In this document: piece after piece, positions 35,549-44,641 of the stretch | Numbering within the stretch: the first letter of the stretch is position 1 | Layout: each line of letters starts with the position of its first letter | Assembly (NCBI GenBank): GCA_031425195.1 | Contig: JANPIX010000002.1 | Location: 1-64,000, forward strand | Origin: JANPIX01 sp031425195 | GTDB taxonomy: Bacteria; Pseudomonadota; Alphaproteobacteria; Rhodobacterales; Rhodobacteraceae | Direction of reading: 5' to 3' | Length of the DNA: 64,000 nucleotides | Program-made: the position numbers and the translations under genes | The notes under the pieces: model-generated | Seen by the model: the letters and a program-made list of their open reading frames with translations, nothing else | What the model was told of the DNA's origin: nothing | Database searches by the model: none

Positions 35549-35947
35549 ATGCTGAAGCACAGGGGGTTTCCGGGGCGTTTGCCCGGAACGGATTTCCAAT
35601 ACGTGATCCGTCGCGCCAACCAGAAGGAAGGCCCGGCCCGCATCATCAAACGCGAACGATTTCGCGACCGCAAGAACGTGGACAAGGCCGCCGATGCTGG
35701 CTTTCTCGCGGCACTCTGGTCGCATTTCGGCGAAGAACCGTTCGAACGTGGAAATCTCGACGCTGGCCGCCTGTCCTGGCTGTTCGGCCGTGAAGTGGTG
35801 CCCGCCGAAGACCCCTTTGATCCGCAAAGCTATGAGGCAATGCTCAAGATCAACCTCAAGGCCGCCACCGCCGCCTTCCCCGAGGTGTTCGCCCCGGATG
35901 CGCCGCCTGTACCTCATGACGACTGGGGCGATGATGACGATAACTGA
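35549..35947 (+). CDS. Conserved hypothetical protein in the pcc cluster
   Basis: A 132-residue soluble protein. The N-terminal half is basic (RRANQKEGPARIIKRERFRDRK) and the end is very acidic (HDDWGDDDDN). No membrane segment. It shows no motif I can name. It lies between two lipoprotein genes within the pccB-pccA interval and is on the same strand. Confidence 0.65.
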   Translation: MLKHRGFPGRLPGTDFQYVIRRANQKEGPARIIKRERFRDRKNVDKAADAGFLAALWSHFGEEPFERGNLDAGRLSWLFGREVVPAEDPFDPQSYEAMLKINLKAATAAFPEVFAPDAPPVPHDDWGDDDDN

Positions 35948-36285
35948 TCTTGGCAACTATCCGCGCAAGCTGCTGAAATCCGGCAGCTTTTCGCGCAGTT
36001 TCGGGCCCGGTTCGACAAAGGTTTTGCACATCGCCCGTGCCCTTGCCACTGTGACAGATGGGTCATCATCGAAATGACGGCGGCCCGGACCTGTCAAGAC
36101 TGTTACCCTTCCCCTTCAATGCAACCTGGCCATACGCCGGTCAGGTTGCAATTTTTTACTGAATTTTCGCCTTCACGGGCGGAACCCCGCCCGAAGGGAA
36201 CCGAAAGGGGCCTTTTCGGCTTTTCAAATGCTGCATTTGCAGTAAAGAATTATCACACAAGAAATCTAAATGGAGGCCGAGCGCC
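35948..36285 (+). other. Structured 338-bp intergenic region
   Basis: No gene seen. It holds a terminator (36120-36157), a second hairpin (CGGGCGG/CCGCCCG, 36176-36193), a third (CCGAAA/TTTCGG, 36201-36219, followed by CTTTTC) and the palindrome CAAATGCTGCATTTG (36225-36239). The last one probably belongs to the promoter of the following lipoprotein gene. Confidence 0.55.
36120..36157 (+). terminator. Rho-independent terminator
   Basis: TGCAACCTG and CAGGTTGCA form a perfect 9-bp stem with a 13-nt loop, followed by A and TTTTTT. It ends the upstream set of small genes. Confidence 0.8.
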
Positions 36286-36531
36286 ATGCGTATTACACCC
36301 CTTCTTATTGCTGCTGTCCTTGCAACCGGGGCACTGTCTGCCTGCGCCCCGCAGCCGGGTCAGCCCGGCATGCTGGAATCCCAGTCGGGCCGTGCCGTCG
36401 TTGGCGCGCTGGCTGGTGCCGCGATTGCAGACAACCAGGATGAAAACGCCCTTGTCGGCGCGGCACTCGGTGCTGGCGCTGGTGCCCTTACCTGCGGCAT
36501 CCCGGGCTTTGCGCCTTGCAGCGGCATCTGA
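36286..36531 (+). CDS. Glycine-zipper lipoprotein
   Basis: An 81-residue lipoprotein. The signal peptide ends in a lipobox at Cys20 (ALSAC). The mature part has alternating Gly/Ala small-residue helices (AVVGALAGAAIAD and ALVGAALGAGAGAL), the pattern of glycine-zipper proteins, which pack against the outer membrane. It lies between two terminators, so it has its own transcript. Function unknown. Confidence 0.8.
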   Translation: MRITPLLIAAVLATGALSACAPQPGQPGMLESQSGRAVVGALAGAAIADNQDENALVGAALGAGAGALTCGIPGFAPCSGI

Positions 36532-36568
36532 TCTGAACGTTGCCTCCGGGCGACGTTCCACGCAACAA

Positions 36569-36603
36569 AGACCATCCGGGCATAACGCCCGGATGGTCTT
36601 TTC
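36569..36603 (+). terminator. Rho-independent terminator before pccA
   Basis: AGACCATCCGGGC and GCCCGGATGGTCT form a perfect 13-bp stem around ATAAC, followed by TTTCTTTT. It separates the small lipoprotein from pccA; the pccA ATG is only about 20 bp beyond, so read-through or a start overlapping this structure must supply pccA. Confidence 0.85.
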
Positions 36604-36624
36604 TTTTGGTCCGGGGGGGCTGGC

Positions 36625-38655
36625 ATGACGTTCAAGAAGATCCTGATCGCCAATCGGGGCGAAATTGCCTGCCGTGTCATCAAGACCGCCCGAAAGATGG
36701 GAATTGCGACGGTTGCGGTCTATTCCGACGCCGACCGCGACGCCCTGCACGTCAGGATGGCGGATGAGGCGGTGCACATCGGCCCGTCCCCCGCCGCGCA
36801 AAGTTATATCGTGATCGACAAGATCATGGCCGCCATCGCCGCAACGGGGGCCGATGCCGTGCATCCCGGTTACGGCTTCCTGTCCGAAAACCGCGATTTC
36901 GCCGCCGCCTTGGAACGCGCGGGCGTTGCCTTCATTGGCCCGCCTTCGTCGGCCATCGAACAGATGGGTGACAAGATCACGTCGAAAAAGATCGCCCAGA
37001 CCGCTGGCGTCTCCACCGTGCCCGGCCACATGGGCCTGATCGCCGACGCAGACGAGGCTGCCCGCATCGCCGCACAAATCGGGTATCCCGTAATGATCAA
37101 GGCCTCGGCAGGCGGTGGCGGCAAAGGCATGCGCATTGCTTGGAACGACGCAGAGGCGCGCGAAGGCTTTCAATCCTCGCAGTCCGAAGCTGCGGCAAGT
37201 TTCGGCGATGACCGCATCTTCATCGAAAAATTCGTGACCCAGCCCCGCCACATCGAAATTCAGGTGCTCGCCGATCAGCATGGCAACTGCGTCTATCTGC
37301 ATGAACGCGAATGTTCCATTCAGCGCCGCAATCAGAAGGTCATCGAAGAAGCACCGTCCCCCTTCCTCGACCACACCACCCGCCGCGCCATGGGCGAACA
37401 GGCCTGTGCTTTGGCCCGCGCCGTTGGCTACAGCAGTGCCGGCACCGTGGAATTCATCGTCGATGGCAACCGGAATTTCTACTTTCTGGAAATGAACACC
37501 CGGCTTCAGGTCGAACATCCCGTGACCGAACTGATCACCGGCGTCGATCTTGTGGAACAGATGATCCGCGTGGCCAGTGGCGAACCCTTGCCCTTCAGGC
37601 AATCCGATCTGGTCATCAATGGCTGGGCCATGGAATGCCGCCTTTATGCCGAAGATCCGTACCGGAACTTCCTGCCGTCCATCGGGCGGCTGACCCGCTA
37701 TCGCCCCCCCGTCGAAGGGCCAACCCCCTTGGGCGGCGTGGTGCGCAATGATACCGGTGTCACCGAAGGCGGCGAAATCAGCATGTTCTACGATCCGATG
37801 ATCGCCAAGCTGTGCACATGGGCCCCCACACGCGGGCAGGCCATCGAAGAAATGCGCATCGCCCTTGATACTTTCGAAGTTGAAGGCATTGGCCACAACC
37901 TGCCCTTTGTCGGTGCGGTGATGGATCACCCGCGCTTTGTTTCGGGCAACATCACCACGGCCTTCATCGCCGAAGAATACCCCGACGGGTTCCAAGGCGC
38001 GTCCCTGAACGCCGACACGCTCCGCCGCGTCGCCGCCGCCGCCGCCGCGATGAACCGCGTTGCCGAAATTCGCCGCACCCGCATTTCCGGCACGATGGAC
38101 AATCACGAACGCAAGGTGGGCGACCAATGGGTCGTGGCGCTGCAGGGGGAAAACCATGTCGTGACCATTGCCGCCGACAAGGCGGGGTCAGACGTCACCT
38201 TTGCCGATGGTCAGACCCTGCGCGTGACAAGCGACTGGACACCCGGCCAGCCGCTCGCCCGTCTGACAGTCGACGGCGCGCTGCTGGTGATGAAAATCGC
38301 CAAGATTCCCATGGGCTTTCGCCTTCGCCTGCGCGGCGCGGACGTCAAATGCCACGTCTGGACACCGCGACAGGCCGAACTCGCCGCACTCATGCCGGAA
38401 AAACTGCCGCCCGATACGTCCCGTTTCCTTCTGTGCCCGATGCCCGGCCTTGTGGTCCGCATCAACGTGCAGGAAGGCGACGAGGTTCAGGAAGGCCAGT
38501 CCCTTGCCACAGTCGAGGCGATGAAGATGGAAAACATCCTGCGGGCCGAACGGCGCGGCATCGTCAAGAAGATCAATACCAAGGCCGGGGCAAGCCTGCG
38601 CGTCGACGATGTCATCATGGAATTCGAAGATCAGACAGGCGCAGCCGTGGCCTGA
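36625..38655 (+). CDS. pccA: Propionyl-CoA carboxylase alpha subunit (biotin-containing)
   Basis: A 676-residue protein. The biotin carboxylase domain is residues 1-450 (ANRGEIACRV, HPGYGFLSEN, the ATP-grasp loop KASAGGGGKGMR, EMNTRLQVEHPVTE). A linker/BT region follows. The C-terminal biotinyl domain has the biotin Lys in VEAMKMEN. It carboxylates biotin with bicarbonate and ATP for PccB. Its cofactor could be supplied through BioMNY, also in this window. Confidence 0.96.
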   Translation: MTFKKILIANRGEIACRVIKTARKMGIATVAVYSDADRDALHVRMADEAVHIGPSPAAQSYIVIDKIMAAIAATGADAVHPGYGFLSENRDFAAALERAGVAFIGPPSSAIEQMGDKITSKKIAQTAGVSTVPGHMGLIADADEAARIAAQIGYPVMIKASAGGGGKGMRIAWNDAEAREGFQSSQSEAAASFGDDRIFIEKFVTQPRHIEIQVLADQHGNCVYLHERECSIQRRNQKVIEEAPSPFLDHTTRRAMGEQACALARAVGYSSAGTVEFIVDGNRNFYFLEMNTRLQVEHPVTELITGVDLVEQMIRVASGEPLPFRQSDLVINGWAMECRLYAEDPYRNFLPSIGRLTRYRPPVEGPTPLGGVVRNDTGVTEGGEISMFYDPMIAKLCTWAPTRGQAIEEMRIALDTFEVEGIGHNLPFVGAVMDHPRFVSGNITTAFIAEEYPDGFQGASLNADTLRRVAAAAAAMNRVAEIRRTRISGTMDNHERKVGDQWVVALQGENHVVTIAADKAGSDVTFADGQTLRVTSDWTPGQPLARLTVDGALLVMKIAKIPMGFRLRLRGADVKCHVWTPRQAELAALMPEKLPPDTSRFLLCPMPGLVVRINVQEGDEVQEGQSLATVEAMKMENILRAERRGIVKKINTKAGASLRVDDVIMEFEDQTGAAVA

Positions 38656-38667
38656 CGCGGCAAGGCA

Positions 38668-39102
38668 TCATCGCCCCGCCGGGTTAAGGTCCTGCAATTC
38701 CTGTCGGCGTGACGGAAACTTGTCGATTGCGGCCGTAACCTCGCGCAATTCCCATGGCAGGGGCTTGCGCAGCACCGCCTGACCATCCTTGTCCATCAGA
38801 ACAAGCGAAAACCCACGCGGGCGCAGTTTCTGCCGCAGTTCGGATTTTCCCGCCGGGTCGGTGTCGGTTACCAGAACGACATCGCGGTCGTCCAGCACCG
38901 TCAGATCACGCCCGAACAACTCCATCTGCCGCACGAAATTCGGGTCGTTCGGGCTGTCCGCAAACACCACGACAGGCCGCTTTACATAGATCAGATCGGC
39001 AAGCGCCACTGATGCCGCCGGAACCGGCACCAAAGGCGCATCCTGCGCCATGGCTCCCCAGGGAAGCAACGCCGCCAAGACCACAATACGAAGCGAAATC
39101 AT
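38668..39102 (-). CDS. DUF4174 periplasmic protein
   Basis: A 144-residue protein with a signal peptide (residues 1-19, ending AMAQ). The rest fits DUF4174, a thioredoxin-like small domain without the CxxC pair; typical stretches are RPVVVFADSPND and ERFGFSLVLMDKDG-like sequence. The start is the Met of MISLRIV; the longer frame runs over the mutase promoter. It is antisense to, and lies between, pccA and the mutase. Confidence 0.8.
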   Translation of the reverse strand: MISLRIVVLAALLPWGAMAQDAPLVPVPAASVALADLIYVKRPVVVFADSPNDPNFVRQMELFGRDLTVLDDRDVVLVTDTDPAGKSELRQKLRPRGFSLVLMDKDGQAVLRKPLPWELREVTAAIDKFPSRRQELQDLNPAGR

Positions 39103-39276
39103 GTTTTCCCCTTTTGCCAGATATAGGGCGTCAGGGCCGAAAACCAAAGCCCTCCTGCCTCCCCATCCCGCCCTCACGCGCAAATGATGCGGGCCCCGGG
39201 GAGTTGCATTCCTGTGGACGAACCGGGCAAGGAATGGTCTGTTGCAAACAGGCAGATCAGCAAGGGCGCAGCTTAC

Positions 39277-41406
39277 ATGACAACCAACCCATCCGATTGG
39301 GACGCATTGGCGCGGCGCGAACTCAAAGGCGGCGATCCCGCCTCGCTGAACTGGAACACGCTGGAAGGGATTGTCGTCAAACCTCTGTATACGGCGGCCG
39401 ATACGGCGGAATTGCCGCATCTTGGCGGGGTGCCCGGGGCAGCACCCTTCACGCGCGGGGTGCGCGCCACGATGTACGCGGGCCGGCCATGGACCATCCG
39501 CCAGTATGCAGGCTTTTCCACCGCCGAAGAATCCAATGCCTTCTACCGAACCGCCCTCGCTGGCGGGCAGCAAGGCGTCAGCGTCGCCTTCGATCTGGCC
39601 ACCCATCGCGGCTATGACAGCGACCATCCAAGGGTGGAAGGGGATGTGGGCAAGGCAGGCGTCGCCATCGATTCAGTGGAGGATATGAAGATTCTGTTCG
39701 ACGGCATCCCGCTGGACCGGATCAGCGTATCCATGACGATGAACGGTGCCGTGATCCCGGTTCTGGCCTGTTTCATCGTTGCAGGTGAAGAACAGGGCGT
39801 GCCCCGCGCCGCGCTGTCCGGCACGATCCAGAACGATATCCTCAAGGAATTCATGGTCCGCAACACCTATGTCTACCCTCCCGAACCGTCGATGCGGATT
39901 GTGGCCGACATCATCGAATACACCGCCGCCGAAATGCCAAAGTTCAATTCCATCTCGATCAGCGGCTATCACATGCAAGAGGCGGGCGCGAACCTTGTGC
40001 AGGAACTTGGCTTTACGCTGGCCGACGGGCGCGAATACGTCAAAACCGCCCTCGCGCGTGGCATGAAGGTCGACGACTTTGCCCCCCGCCTGTCGTTCTT
40101 TTTCGCCATCGGCATGAACTTCTTCATGGAGGCTGCAAAACTCCGCGCCGCCCGCCTGTTGTGGCACCGCATCATGACGGAATTCGGCGCGCAACGGCCC
40201 GAAAGCCTGATGCTGCGCACCCACTGCCAGACATCCGGCGTGTCGCTGCAGGAACAAGACCCCTACAACAACGTGGTTCGGACTGCGTACGAGGCGCTGG
40301 CCGCCGTCCTTGGCGGCACCCAAAGCCTCCACACCAATGCCCTGGACGAGGCGATGGCCCTGCCATCCGATTTCGCCGCCCGCATCGCCCGCAACACCCA
40401 GCTTATCCTGCAAGAAGAAACCGGGATCACAAAGGTCGTCGATCCTCTTGCCGGTTCTTATTATGTCGAAAAGCTGACGGCCGACCTCGTCGATGCCGCT
40501 TGGGCGCTGATTCAGGAAGTCGAAGATCTGGGCGGCATGACCAAGGCCGTCGCCAGCGGCATGCCCAAACTGCGGATCGAGGAATCCGCCGCCCGCCGTC
40601 AGGCCCTGATCGACAGGGGGGACGAGGTGATCGTCGGCGTCAACAAATACCGTCAGGATGCCGAGGCGGAACTGAACATCCGCTCCATCGACAACCTTGC
40701 CGTTCGCGACAGCCAGATTGCCCGCCTGAAATCGGTCCGCAAATCGCGTGATCAGGCGGCCTGCGACACGGCGCTTGCCGAACTCGCCCGCCGCGCGGCA
40801 AATGGCGGCAATCTTCTCGCCGCCGCCGTCGACGCCGCCCGCGCCCGCGCCACGCTGGGCGAAATCACCGCCGCCATGGAAGGCGTGTTCGGCCGCCATT
40901 CAGCGCAGGTGCAAACCCTGTCGGGCGTCTATGGTGCCGCCTATCAAGACGATCCTGACTTTGCCGCCCTTCAGGCCGAGGTGGCCCGCTTCAAGGTGGG
41001 TGAAGGCCGCGCGCCGCGAATGATGGTCGTCAAGATGGGGCAGGACGGTCATGATCGCGGGGCCAAGATCATCGCCTCGGCCTTCGCTGACATCGGGTTT
41101 GACGTGGATGTCGGCCCCCTGTTCCAGACCCCCGCCGAAGCGGCCCGCGACGCGGTTCAAAACAAGGTGCATGTCGTCGGAATTTCGTCACAGGCGGCAG
41201 GCCACATGACGCTTGCGCCCCAACTGGTCCGTGCCCTGCGCGACGTCGGGGCGGACGATGTCATCGTGATTTGCGGCGGCGTGATCCCGGCGCAAGACTA
41301 CAATTACCTCAAACAACACGGGGTCAGGGCTATCTTCGGCCCCGGCACCAACATCCCCACCGCCGCGCGCGAGGTGCTGGGCCTGATCCCCCGCACGCCC
41401 GCTTAA
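39277..41406 (+). CDS. Methylmalonyl-CoA mutase
   Basis: A 709-residue adenosylcobalamin enzyme converting (R)-methylmalonyl-CoA to succinyl-CoA. The N-terminal barrel has the CoA-binding and TIM motifs (RGVRATMYAGRPWTIRQYAG, SVSMTMNGAV). The C-terminal cobalamin domain carries DGHDRG, with the lower-ligand His, and CGGVIPAQDY. Single-chain form, so no small subunit is needed. The start MTTNPSDW has AAGGGCG upstream. Together with pccAB it completes propionate entry to the TCA cycle; an epimerase is not here. Confidence 0.96.
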   Translation: MTTNPSDWDALARRELKGGDPASLNWNTLEGIVVKPLYTAADTAELPHLGGVPGAAPFTRGVRATMYAGRPWTIRQYAGFSTAEESNAFYRTALAGGQQGVSVAFDLATHRGYDSDHPRVEGDVGKAGVAIDSVEDMKILFDGIPLDRISVSMTMNGAVIPVLACFIVAGEEQGVPRAALSGTIQNDILKEFMVRNTYVYPPEPSMRIVADIIEYTAAEMPKFNSISISGYHMQEAGANLVQELGFTLADGREYVKTALARGMKVDDFAPRLSFFFAIGMNFFMEAAKLRAARLLWHRIMTEFGAQRPESLMLRTHCQTSGVSLQEQDPYNNVVRTAYEALAAVLGGTQSLHTNALDEAMALPSDFAARIARNTQLILQEETGITKVVDPLAGSYYVEKLTADLVDAAWALIQEVEDLGGMTKAVASGMPKLRIEESAARRQALIDRGDEVIVGVNKYRQDAEAELNIRSIDNLAVRDSQIARLKSVRKSRDQAACDTALAELARRAANGGNLLAAAVDAARARATLGEITAAMEGVFGRHSAQVQTLSGVYGAAYQDDPDFAALQAEVARFKVGEGRAPRMMVVKMGQDGHDRGAKIIASAFADIGFDVDVGPLFQTPAEAARDAVQNKVHVVGISSQAAGHMTLAPQLVRALRDVGADDVIVICGGVIPAQDYNYLKQHGVRAIFGPGTNIPTAAREVLGLIPRTPA

Positions 41407-41756
41407 AGTTCGATCTCGCCCGTCGGTTCGGCAGCAATATCCTGCGGCGTCTTCTTGCGGATCAGGATATCGCCGTTCGGCAAAACCTCCGGCGCATTGT
41501 AGTCATCGATGTTGTCGACAAGCGCCAGCAACTCCCGCAGCATCGGTTCGGCATCCTGCAGGGCCTGCGCCATGTCATCCAGCGCAGGCTCCACCTCTGC
41601 CATCAACCCGCGCAGGAAAATCTTGGCCCCTTGCTCCAGCAGGCTCGACCCCGCCACCATGTCATCATTGATCATGCGCCCGTTGTCAGACTCGGCCCGC
41701 ACGGCACCCGTGCCAAGCGCGAACGCCAACGCCACCGATAGAATCGTGTGTTTCAT
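41403..41756 (-). CDS. Secreted hypothetical protein
   Basis: A 117-residue protein with a signal peptide of about 21 residues (ending VRAE). The mature part is acidic and helical (MAEVEPALDDMAQALQDAEPML). Such proteins are sometimes labelled AAA ATPase, but no Walker motif is present, so I do not use that name. Stop codons overlap the mutase end. Confidence 0.7.
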   Translation of the reverse strand: MKHTILSVALAFALGTGAVRAESDNGRMINDDMVAGSSLLEQGAKIFLRGLMAEVEPALDDMAQALQDAEPMLRELLALVDNIDDYNAPEVLPNGDILIRKKTPQDIAAEPTGEIEL

Positions 41757-41781
41757 CGTTCGATTCCCATTGTGATGGGGA

Positions 41782-42819
41782 TCAGACTACCACATCGAGC
41801 GTGACAGGAAAATGATCCGATGCCGCAAGCAGCGCGTCGCGCAACTCCGGCACTTTCCAGCAGCCCGGATCGTTGAACGGATGCCAGATCCGCCACACTG
41901 GCCCGCGTTTCGCCAGATCGGGCGACACCATGATGAAGTCCAGCATCGCCTCGAAATACCGTTTTGCCGGGGCAAGGTAAAACCGCGCCGACGTCGGCAG
42001 AATACCCACCCGCGACCCCAGCGCCATCTGCGCATGCGGGTCGTACAAGCGCACGGCTGACCCGGTGCCCAGTGTCACCTCGATTCCAGACTGCCCGAAC
42101 CTCTCCTCGAAATGGTCAAGCCCGGGGCCATCGTTGAAATCGCCCAGCACGATCAGACTGTCGCCCGCCGCCAGATGCGTGTCGATCCGCGCCCGCAGCC
42201 ACAGGCATTGACCCAACTGCTTGCGCCTGTTTTCCAGCGCAATGGCGATCATGCCCGCTTCGTCGCGCGCTCCGTGCGGTGCCTTTGATTTCATGTGCAC
42301 ACCGATCAACCGCAGTCGCGCGCCCGCTGCCGTGGTCAACGCAAGTTCCAGCGGCGGTTTGACGAACCGCACGATATCGGCAGGCACATCCGGCATGGTC
42401 TGCGCACGGAACTGCCCGTCAAAACGCGGCACGCCTGCCATCCCCGCGGGCATCGGCCACAACCCCTGAGGATCATGTTGAACGACAACCTTGTCAGGAT
42501 CGTACAGGAACGTGATTTCCTGTTCCGTTTCCGAAACATAGCCGCCAATTGCGCGACGTGCCCGCAGCCCCATCGTCGCCGCAAACCGCTCCAGCGCCTT
42601 GACCGATGATCGCTTGCCACTGGTGTCGGGCGCTTCAATCACCATGACAGCGTCGGCATCTATCGCATTGAAGACAATGCCCAGCGCCGCTATCTGTTCG
42701 CCCCGCGTGGTCTTGTAGCGTGCCGACGGTTTCTGATCGGCAAGCAGCCGGCCGTGATCGTCAAACAACGCATTGAACCATTCGCAATTGTACGTCGCGA
42801 TGCGCAAGGATTCAGGCAT
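41782..42819 (-). CDS. Endonuclease/exonuclease/phosphatase family protein
   Basis: A 345-residue DNase I-like hydrolase. Catalytic blocks are TYNCEWF near the start, HMKSKAPHG, LGDFND and the C-terminal SDHFPV. No signal peptide, so it is probably cytoplasmic. Substrate, DNA or a phosphoester, unknown. It overlaps the end of the DjlA-like gene by 8 bp. Confidence 0.87.
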   Translation of the reverse strand: MPESLRIATYNCEWFNALFDDHGRLLADQKPSARYKTTRGEQIAALGIVFNAIDADAVMVIEAPDTSGKRSSVKALERFAATMGLRARRAIGGYVSETEQEITFLYDPDKVVVQHDPQGLWPMPAGMAGVPRFDGQFRAQTMPDVPADIVRFVKPPLELALTTAAGARLRLIGVHMKSKAPHGARDEAGMIAIALENRRKQLGQCLWLRARIDTHLAAGDSLIVLGDFNDGPGLDHFEERFGQSGIEVTLGTGSAVRLYDPHAQMALGSRVGILPTSARFYLAPAKRYFEAMLDFIMVSPDLAKRGPVWRIWHPFNDPGCWKVPELRDALLAASDHFPVTLDVVV

Positions 42820-43507
42820 CAAGGCGCGCCGCGATATCGGACCAGGCCGCATTAATTGCAATCAGGCGTCGCTCGGCAAGCTTGATCGCCTCCGGCGGGA
42901 CACCCCGCGCCATCATCTGATCCGGATGGCTGTTTCGCACCGCAGCCTTCCACGCCGCCCGCGCCTGTTCAAGTGACGCATTGGGCGGCAGACCAAGCAC
43001 GTCATAGGGGTCAGACACGGCATCGGGTACATAGCGCGCCCGCATCGCGCGGTAACCCTGATCACCGATCTTCAGAATCCGCGCCACTTCGGCCAGAAAC
43101 GCCTCTTCCCCCGGATGCCAACGTCCATCGGCAACCGAAATGTGGAACAGGCCTTCCATAAGATCCGTCAGAATGTCGCTGTCGTGATCGAACATTGCCC
43201 GTATCTTGCGGGCATAGGCGTCAAAACCCGCCACATCCTGCCGCGCCAGATTGAACACCCGCGCTGCATGCACCTCTTCACCGTCGGGTATGGTAAACAC
43301 CTGCCGAAATGCCGAAACCTCGTCGCGCGTTACAGTCCCGTCCGCCTTGGCCATCTTGGCCCCCAGCGCGATCACCGCGATGGTAAAGGCAACAGACCGT
43401 TCAGGTGATGCCTGCGTCTGCGCGAACAGGCGGTCAAAGACGGCCCCAAACCCTTCGCCCGCCGCCAGGGCGGACAGGGCATCGCCAAGGCGGGTCCAGA
43501 TCGACAT
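42812..43507 (-). CDS. DjlA/TerB-like J-domain co-chaperone
   Basis: A 231-residue protein. The N-terminal 150 residues are TerB-like (AKMAKADGTVTRDEVSAFR, ADGRWHPGEEAFL). The C-terminal J domain has the DnaK-stimulating HPD (NSHPDQMM). Compared with DjlA it lacks the N-terminal membrane helix. It is probably a soluble DnaK partner. Confidence 0.88.
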   Translation of the reverse strand: MSIWTRLGDALSALAAGEGFGAVFDRLFAQTQASPERSVAFTIAVIALGAKMAKADGTVTRDEVSAFRQVFTIPDGEEVHAARVFNLARQDVAGFDAYARKIRAMFDHDSDILTDLMEGLFHISVADGRWHPGEEAFLAEVARILKIGDQGYRAMRARYVPDAVSDPYDVLGLPPNASLEQARAAWKAAVRNSHPDQMMARGVPPEAIKLAERRLIAINAAWSDIAARLDA

Positions 43508-43538
43508 GTTACTATACTACCCCGGTCAGTTCGGCGTG

Positions 43539-44027
43539 TCAGGACAGGAATTTCTGCATCAGGATCAGATCCCACCACGCACCGAACTTGTATCCCACTT
43601 CGCGCAGGGTCACCACTTCGGCAAACCCGATTGCGGCATGAAATTCCCGCCCTGCCGGGTTGGCGGCACTGACCCCCGCAAAAATCGAATGTGCTCCGCC
43701 CGCCCGCGCGTGATCTTCGATCGCCGTCATCAGGGCGCGCCCCTGTCCGCGCCCCCGCGCCTCGGGTGCCAGCAGAATGCTGTGCTCCACAGTGTGGCGG
43801 TACCCCGCCCCGCCCCGGAACTGCCCGTAGGTCGCAAAACCCACGACCAGCCCATCCTGTTCCGCCACCAGAAATGCATGGCCCAACGCCGCCTTTTCGG
43901 CCAACAGTGCCGTCAGATCATCCTCGGACTTCGGCGTCGGGTTGAAGGTGATAACGGTGTCGCGGATCACCGTGTTCCAGATCGTCAGAATGGCACCGAT
44001 GTCCGCCGCTCCGGCGTCGCGGATCAT
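43539..44027 (-). CDS. GNAT family N-acetyltransferase
   Basis: A 162-residue GNAT fold. The acetyl-CoA loop is RGRGQGRALM. The N-terminus MIRDAGAADIGAILTIWNTV resembles phosphinothricin/YncA-type acetyltransferases. It overlaps the VOC-family gene by 4 bp, so the two are co-translated. Substrate unknown. Confidence 0.85.
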   Translation of the reverse strand: MIRDAGAADIGAILTIWNTVIRDTVITFNPTPKSEDDLTALLAEKAALGHAFLVAEQDGLVVGFATYGQFRGGAGYRHTVEHSILLAPEARGRGQGRALMTAIEDHARAGGAHSIFAGVSAANPAGREFHAAIGFAEVVTLREVGYKFGAWWDLILMQKFLS

Positions 44028-44641
44028 TCCAACACCCTTATCCCCGCCGGGCCGTCAAACGTCGCGCGCATCGCCACCCTGTCACCGTTCACAAACACCA
44101 CGCGCGCATCGGTCAACCGCGCGGCCAGCAGGGCACGCAGCGTCGCCGCCTCGGGGTGCGCAATCTCCAACCGCCGCAACCGCAACCCGCAGTCAGGCAG
44201 CGCCTGCGTCGGATGGGCGCGGCCTTCCCACTGGATCAACGCGGGGAATGCGCCGTCGAACGGTAATTTGCCATCCGGCGGTATCGCCATCTGCCACCGA
44301 TAATCGCCCCGCGCCAAAGGCACAGCCACCCCCGCGCCCTGCGGGCTGGCCATCAGTTCGCGGTCGATATCGTCACAGCGCACCACCCAGTTCGCAAGGC
44401 GCGACCTGCCCGAATGATTGTCCATATCGAACCATCGCGGCACATCGGGGCGGGGCGCATCCGGGTCGATGGCGATCACCTCAAGATACAAATCGCCCAT
44501 CCCGATCAACCGGTTGTGCGTTCCCATAAGGGGATGCTTGCCGCCCCCCGCTACGGTAACGCCCAGCAAGGATCGAACATGTTCGCCACCGTCGTCGAGA
44601 GTTGCCGCCACCACGGCAAGATGGTCAAACGTCAGCATCAC
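44024..44641 (-). CDS. VOC family protein (glyoxalase-like)
   Basis: A 205-residue protein beginning with FDHLAVVAATLDDG, the typical vicinal-oxygen-chelate opening with a metal-ligand His. A second half repeats the beta-alpha module. Similar proteins have the Glyoxalase_3 domain. It shares 4-bp overlaps with both neighbours, which places it in the same transcript as ppx/gppA. Confidence 0.82.
   Translation of the reverse strand: MMLTFDHLAVVAATLDDGGEHVRSLLGVTVAGGGKHPLMGTHNRLIGMGDLYLEVIAIDPDAPRPDVPRWFDMDNHSGRSRLANWVVRCDDIDRELMASPQGAGVAVPLARGDYRWQMAIPPDGKLPFDGAFPALIQWEGRAHPTQALPDCGLRLRRLEIAHPEAATLRALLAARLTDARVVFVNGDRVAMRATFDGPAGIRVLE

Noticed and set aside
36253..38157. 634-residue open frame antisense to pccA
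   Set aside because: It is a GC-driven shadow of a clear biotin carboxylase and crosses two terminators.
41403..41756. AAA ATPase annotation for the secreted protein
   Set aside because: The protein is 117 residues with a signal peptide and has no Walker A or B motif.
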